From: [Eubacterium] saphenum
GTDB taxonomy: Bacteria > Bacillota > Clostridia > Oscillospirales > Ruminococcaceae
Length of the DNA: 14,892 nt
Reading direction: 5' to 3'
NCBI GenBank assembly: GCA_004554555.1
Contig: SFLN01000043.1
Span: forward strand, 1 to 14,892
Part shown: piece after piece, positions 12,004 through 14,892 of the stretch
Position numbering within the stretch: the first letter of the stretch is position 1
Layout: the number at the start of each line of letters is the position of its first letter
The notes under the pieces: generated by a model
Databases searched by the model: none
Told to the model about the DNA's origin: nothing
The model's input: the letters and a program-made list of their open reading frames with translations, nothing else
Translations under genes and position numbers: made by a program

Positions 12004-13476
12004 TCAGAAATTCGCGAAAATATCGCTGCTCATATCATCGTCATCGGACGAACTCTCGGAGCTTGAGAAGTCCCAAATTGACGAGTCATCGGTTGTGGGT
12101 GTAGGTCTGTCGTCTGTTTCGGTAAATTCAATCTCGGGCTCCTTTGCAGCAGGCTCGTCAGCGGGCTCGGGTTCAGCCTCGCCGAAATTGCCGCTCTGTT
12201 CCATAGCCTCAAGCTGCTTTTGCAAATCCTCCCAAGGATTAGCCGCGCTCTCCGGCTCGGGCGCAGGCTCGTTGTCCATCTGAACGTCGGTGTCGAAGTC
12301 AAGGTTGCCGCCCGCTCCGCCGCCAAACGCAGCTTCTGCCGCTTCAAGCATTTTACGCATTGCGTCCGCGCCGTCATCGTCCGACATATCCATATCGAAA
12401 TCGCGTCTGTCCTCTTCGGGAGTGGGCTGAACAGCGTGCTTTGCCTCTTCCTCGCGAACCGCCGCCAGCAAGTCCTCGTCAATCTCGTCTGCATTGAGGC
12501 TGCTGCTCGGAACAGTCTGCGCGAGAAGGTCCTTGCCGAAATCCATATCAAACGCAGCCTTGCTGTGCTCGGTTGTGTCGTTCTCCTTAACCTCGGTTAC
12601 CGGCTCGTCAAGGCTTCCGAAGCCCGCCATCATATCGTCGTCATCGGAAGTATCGGTCGTATCGGAGCTGAGTTCCGAGATATCCTCGAAGGAAATCTCG
12701 TTCATAGGCTCGGGTTCGTTGAATACGGGAACCTCTGCCGCCGACACCTGTGTCGTTGACACATGTGTCGTTGACACCTGTGCCGTTGGAGCTTCTGCCT
12801 CGGGTGCCGCGACATCGGAGAAATCAGGAATTTCAACCGCAGCGGGTGCAGGCGCGCTCGCTTCTTCAACAGAAATTTCCTCTGCCTTATCGCATATTTT
12901 CTTGTAACCGCTGTTGATTTGCTCGAGGAAGCTCTTAACCTCGGACATAAATCCGTCAAGATTAACCACAGCCGCAGCTCCGCCTACCGCCGACGCGCTC
13001 TGAGCGTTTGCGACAATATCCTTTGCGGTCTGCTTTGCCTTTTCGACAACCTCGCGCGCGGTTTTATTTGCCGCTTCAACGGTTTCACGCGCAGTTATGT
13101 TAGCCTTTTCGATTATCTCGGCAGCCTGCTTCTGAGCCTCCGCACTTGACGCGCCGCCCGAAACAGAACCGCCGCCGTTCTTAACCTTTCTTTTGAGGAC
13201 GTCAATCTGATTGAGCAAATCCTCGGCATTTCTGCGCTCGGTTTTAATCTGAAGCTCCAGCTCGGCAACCTTTTCGCTGTTTGCCTTTTCGAGCTTCCGA
13301 ATTTTATCCTCAGCCTCATCGGAAATTTTAACAGCCGCCTTAACCTTGCTGTCATTTTCCTTCATTTCCGCTTCAAGCTCGTTCATCTTTTTGCGGAGAT
13401 TGCTTATGTACTCGTTAACCTCGTTTTTGTCAAAACCCTGGAAAGCTGTTTTAAATCCACCGTCGCCGACTGCCAT
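12004..13476 (-). CDS. DivIVA-like coiled-coil protein with a long acidic tail
   Basis: The 490-residue protein begins with a DivIVA-type lipid-binding module: GFKTAFQGFDKNEVNEYISN (about residues 7-26), with the conserved F..GFDKNEV..YI pattern. A coiled coil follows (about 27-100, rich in E, K, L and A), then a Gly/Ser linker and a second, alanine-rich helix (about 115-165: AAEIIEKANITARETVEAAN and onward). Residues from about 210 to the end are acidic and low-complexity, with DDDD runs and Pro/Glu-rich stretches, and are probably disordered. DivIVA proteins mark negatively curved membrane at poles and septa. ATG 13476 follows GAGGGGAG; the open frame extends 19 codons further upstream without a binding site. 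Homologues are usually much shorter, so the acidic tail is the odd feature. It could act as a binding platform. It is the only gene of its unit. Confidence 0.8.
   Translation of the reverse strand: MAVGDGGFKTAFQGFDKNEVNEYISNLRKKMNELEAEMKENDSKVKAAVKISDEAEDKIRKLEKANSEKVAELELQIKTERRNAEDLLNQIDVLKRKVKNGGGSVSGGASSAEAQKQAAEIIEKANITARETVEAANKTAREVVEKAKQTAKDIVANAQSASAVGGAAAVVNLDGFMSEVKSFLEQINSGYKKICDKAEEISVEEASAPAPAAVEIPDFSDVAAPEAEAPTAQVSTTHVSTTQVSAAEVPVFNEPEPMNEISFEDISELSSDTTDTSDDDDMMAGFGSLDEPVTEVKENDTTEHSKAAFDMDFGKDLLAQTVPSSSLNADEIDEDLLAAVREEEAKHAVQPTPEEDRRDFDMDMSDDDGADAMRKMLEAAEAAFGGGAGGNLDFDTDVQMDNEPAPEPESAANPWEDLQKQLEAMEQSGNFGEAEPEPADEPAAKEPEIEFTETDDRPTPTTDDSSIWDFSSSESSSDDDDMSSDIFANF
12743..12787. 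repeat. Three in-frame 15-bp tandem repeats in the DivIVA-like gene
   Basis: Units at 12743, 12758 and 12773 read GACACCTGTGTCGTT, GACACATGTGTCGTT and GACACCTGTGCCGTT. The first two contain the palindromes GACACCTGTGTC/GACACATGTGTC (the central pair differs). They encode V-S-T-T-H/Q type pentapeptides in the disordered tail. Such repeats can expand or shrink without changing frame. Confidence 0.85.
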
Positions 13477-13547
13477 AAAAAGTTTCTCCCCTCGAAAAAA
13501 ATTTACTTTTTCGTACAAAATATTTTTGCACAAAAAACCTTATTCTT

Positions 13548-13576
13548 ATTATACCACATTTTTTTCCGATATACAA
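13548..13576 (-). promoter_or_regulatory. Extended -10 promoter of the DivIVA-like gene
   Basis: On the minus strand TTGTAT (13576-13571), a 17-base spacer and TGGTATAAT, an extended -10 (TATAAT at 13553-13548), lie about 72 bases before the start codon. The 13577-13708 stretch between this and the divergent plus-strand promoter is AT-rich and holds nothing else I can identify. Confidence 0.75.
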
Positions 13577-13708
13577 GTGTTTTAACAAATTTTATAAATA
13601 TGTAGATTTTGTGCAATGATTTTTGTTTAACATTACCAAAGAACACCAAATAATTTTGTGATAATCGGAGATTTTGGGCAAGAGGTTGGTTAAATTTAAT
13701 AAATGTGG

Positions 13709-13737
13709 TTGTTTTTTCGGCAGAAAAAGTGTATAAT
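13709..13737 (+). promoter_or_regulatory. Promoter of the IreB-like gene
   Basis: TTGTTT (13709-13714), a 17-base spacer and TATAAT (13732-13737) lie just upstream of the start. The distance to the start codon is about 36 bases. Confidence 0.75.
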
Positions 13738-13773
13738 ATGATATGTGAAGAAAAAATGGAAGGGAATGATAAT

Positions 13774-14019
13774 ATGCTGGACAAAACAATGACCTTTTCG
13801 GTTCACGAGGACAGGGAGAACGAGATGAAGGACATCCTTATGACCGTTTACGACGCGCTGAAACAGAAGGGATATAATCCGATAAATCAGCTCGTTGGCT
13901 ATATCCTTTCCGAAGACCCTACATACATCACCACGTTTAACAACGCGAGAGGTCTTATTCGTCACATTGACCGTGACGAGCTTTTGCAGGTGCTTGTGAA
14001 ATCCTATCTCTCGGATTAA
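13774..14019 (+). CDS. IreB-family regulatory phosphoprotein (UPF0297, YrzL-like)
   Basis: The 81-residue protein is a clear UPF0297/IreB member: MLDKTMTFSV at the start, then ALKQKGYNPINQLVGYILSE, DPTYI, ARGLIRHIDRDELLQVLVKS. In Enterococcus, IreB is phosphorylated on N-terminal threonines by the PASTA kinase IreK and modulates cell-wall stress responses; Thr5 and Thr7 here are the matching candidates. Length is normal. ATG 13774 was chosen because GGAAGGGA lies upstream; two earlier in-frame ATGs (for example 13756) would add residues not seen in the family. In many Firmicutes this gene is followed by ruvX/yrrK; here a terminator follows instead, so it stands alone. Confidence 0.95.
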   Translation: MLDKTMTFSVHEDRENEMKDILMTVYDALKQKGYNPINQLVGYILSEDPTYITTFNNARGLIRHIDRDELLQVLVKSYLSD

Positions 14020-14030
14020 CCGAAAAAACG

Positions 14031-14060
14031 GCTCTGTCGGATAAACGGCAGAGCTTTTTT
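14031..14060 (+). terminator. Terminator of the IreB-like gene
   Basis: GCTCTGTCG (14031-14039) pairs with CGGCAGAGC (14046-14054) with one G-T pair, followed by six T (14055-14060). Confidence 0.92.
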
Positions 14061-14156
14061 ATCGGAAATTTTTGGCGAGAATAATTTGTCTTGCGAAACT
14101 CAAAATAGTTACGCGGCGAAAACCGCGCAATTCTTGCTTTAAAGGAGAAATTTATT

Positions 14157-14333
14157 ATGGGAACCGAATTCGCAAACAAGCACATCGGCTGTACAATTCA
14201 CAACTGCGAGCACCACTGCAGCTGCGAGGACTTCTGCTCTCTCGACAAAATCGAGGTCGGCACTCACGAGGCAAATCCCACCGTCGTTCAGTGCACGGAC
14301 TGCCTCTCTTTCAAGGCTAAGCCCTCCGTCTGA
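14157..14333 (+). CDS. DUF1540 cysteine-rich small protein
   Basis: The 58-residue protein translates from ATG 14157 as MGTEFANKHIGCTIHNCEHH and onward. It carries Cys12, 17, 21, 23, 27, 46 and 49 and several histidines, the pattern of DUF1540 (C..xxC..xxxxC near the start and CxxC near the end), and could bind a metal. A strong AAAGGAG (14141-14147) is 9 bases upstream. DUF1540 proteins are common in spore-forming Firmicutes, but their function is unknown to me. A small CGCGG-CGAAAA-CCGCG hairpin (about 14112-14127) lies in the leader. No clear promoter is visible, though the gene is downstream of a terminator and must have one. Confidence 0.88.
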   Translation: MGTEFANKHIGCTIHNCEHHCSCEDFCSLDKIEVGTHEANPTVVQCTDCLSFKAKPSV

Positions 14334-14356
14334 TTTCGGATAATCGAATATTTTAA

Positions 14357-14386
14357 GCGCCGATTTCGTGGGAACGAGGTCGGCGC
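14357..14386 (+). terminator. Hairpin downstream of the DUF1540 gene
   Basis: GCGCCGA (14357-14363) pairs with TCGGCGC (14380-14386), with further inner pairing TCGT/ACGA. It is followed by GTTTCTT and may be an imperfect terminator. Confidence 0.6.
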
Positions 14387-14402
14387 GTTTCTTATCAAAA
14401 AT

Positions 14403-14435
14403 GCCCGAACGCGTAAACGCTCGGGCTGGGTTTTT
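14403..14435 (+). terminator. Second terminator downstream of the DUF1540 gene
   Basis: GCCCGA (14403-14408) pairs with TCGGGC (14421-14426), extended inside by CG/CG, followed by TGGG and five T (14431-14435). Confidence 0.65.
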
Positions 14436-14508
14436 ATCCGTTGATTACCGTAATAAGCTGATTGATATTTGCATAGGTGTATGTTTTGCCTTTGTAGGTC
14501 ACGTTTTA
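14434..14508 (-). pseudogene. Remnant of a protein C-terminus, in frame behind the LRR gene
   Basis: The minus strand reads NVTYKGKTYTYANINQLITV and ING before a stop at 14436-14434. It has no start codon and is preceded by in-frame stops, but the peptide looks like a true protein end: VTYKGKTYTY-type ends are familiar to me from secreted repeat proteins of ruminococci. The frame is the same as that of the leucine-rich-repeat gene, with three stop codons between. I read it as the decayed tail of that gene or of a relative. Confidence 0.4.
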
Positions 14509-14541
14509 AGGTTCGTGCAGTGTAAATCCTCTTTAACGCAA

Positions 14542-14892
14542 TTAAGAATCAATTCTGCATTTTGGCAGTTGAGTTTTCAGCCATTTTATATCGGCAGCGC
14601 TGATTTGATTATCAGATAAATCCAAATAGGTCAGCTTTTTAAGATTTGCAAGAGGTTTGATATCTCTGATATTATTATTTTTCAAATTTATTACAGTAAG
14701 ATTAGTAAGCCCTGCAAGCGACGAAATATCACTAATTTGATTATTCAACAGATATAATTCGGACAGATTTTTAAATCCCGACAACACACTGATATCGCTG
14801 ATTTGATTACCCCGCAATTCCAAATAAATCAAATTTTTATGCCCCGACAGCGCACTGATATTACTGATTTGATTGAAGGATAAATCCAAATT
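14542..14892 (-). CDS. Leucine-rich-repeat protein, C-terminal part (open at the window edge)
   Basis: The frame is open at the edge, so the start lies outside the window. The visible 117 residues are four 22-residue internalin-type repeats, each of the form ISDIS.L.GL.NL..L.L..NQ, followed by a capping end, ADIKWLKTQLPKCRIDS. The DNA itself recurs every 66 bases. Such proteins often form curved surfaces for binding partners at the cell surface or inside the cell. The end QLPKC is usual for this type, so the stop at 14544-14542 may be natural. Base composition is clearly more AT-rich than the neighbours and codon use differs, a sign of foreign origin or of weak selection. Confidence 0.9.
   Translation of the reverse strand, partial: NLDLSFNQISNISALSGHKNLIYLELRGNQISDISVLSGFKNLSELYLLNNQISDISSLAGLTNLTVINLKNNNIRDIKPLANLKKLTYLDLSDNQISAADIKWLKTQLPKCRIDS

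Noticed and set aside
12220..12907. Plus-strand open frames opposite the DivIVA-like gene
   Set aside because: Long only because of biased codon use on the coding strand; no start signals.

Overview
The window looks like the chromosome of an anaerobic Firmicute of the class Clostridia, probably a gut Oscillospiraceae/Ruminococcaceae-type organism. This rests on the protein families present: an IreB/UPF0297 protein, a DUF1540 protein, a SigH-like sigma factor, a DivIVA-like coiled-coil protein, a DUF4358-type lipoprotein, an Fe-S fumarase beta subunit and a YpsA-type SLOG protein. Strong AAAGGAG-type ribosome binding sites and TTGACA-17-TATAAT promoters agree. There are no insertion sequences, integrases, phage genes, CRISPR arrays or rRNA genes.

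Layout. Positions 1-890 (+) carry a small two-helix membrane protein, possibly cut by the window edge, followed closely by a SLOG/DUF1273 protein. Positions 890-1353 hold a non-coding tandem array with an 86-bp period and then a perfect hairpin that buries the ribosome binding site of an AGCS sodium:amino-acid symporter (1354-2913). A second, degenerate repeat block (about 2930-3358) and a strong terminator follow, then a 55-residue protein on the minus strand. Positions 3852-5859 are a strong promoter, an elaborate RNA leader and an ammonium transporter fused to its own PII domain. A convergent unknown gene (minus) and a divergent Rieske-type FAD oxidoreductase follow; the 3' end of the oxidoreductase gene is partly duplicated downstream. 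Positions 8062-9350 are an operon of an SPFH membrane protein and a ribbon-helix-helix protein with a perfect dyad at its transcription start. From 9396 to 13476 all genes are on the minus strand: a lipoprotein, a double zinc-ribbon protein with a tRNA-like element in front of it, a sigma factor, a lone fumarase beta subunit and a long DivIVA-like protein. Positions 13709-14333 (+) carry IreB and DUF1540 genes. The window ends in an AT-rich leucine-rich-repeat gene (minus, open at the edge) with a decayed tail.

How parts work together. Nitrogen uptake is represented by one fused transporter-sensor chain behind a leader that can fold in mutually exclusive ways, one of which covers the ribosome binding site. 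The SPFH and ribbon-helix-helix genes form a unit that may regulate itself. DivIVA-like, IreB-like and SigH-like proteins point to cell-envelope and stationary-phase functions, but the genes are not arranged as one pathway.

The most unusual items are non-coding: the amt leader (3887-4070), the tRNA-like structure without an anticodon loop (10571-10636), and the hairpin and repeat array before the symporter. I know no named RNA family for the first two; this is recall, not a search.
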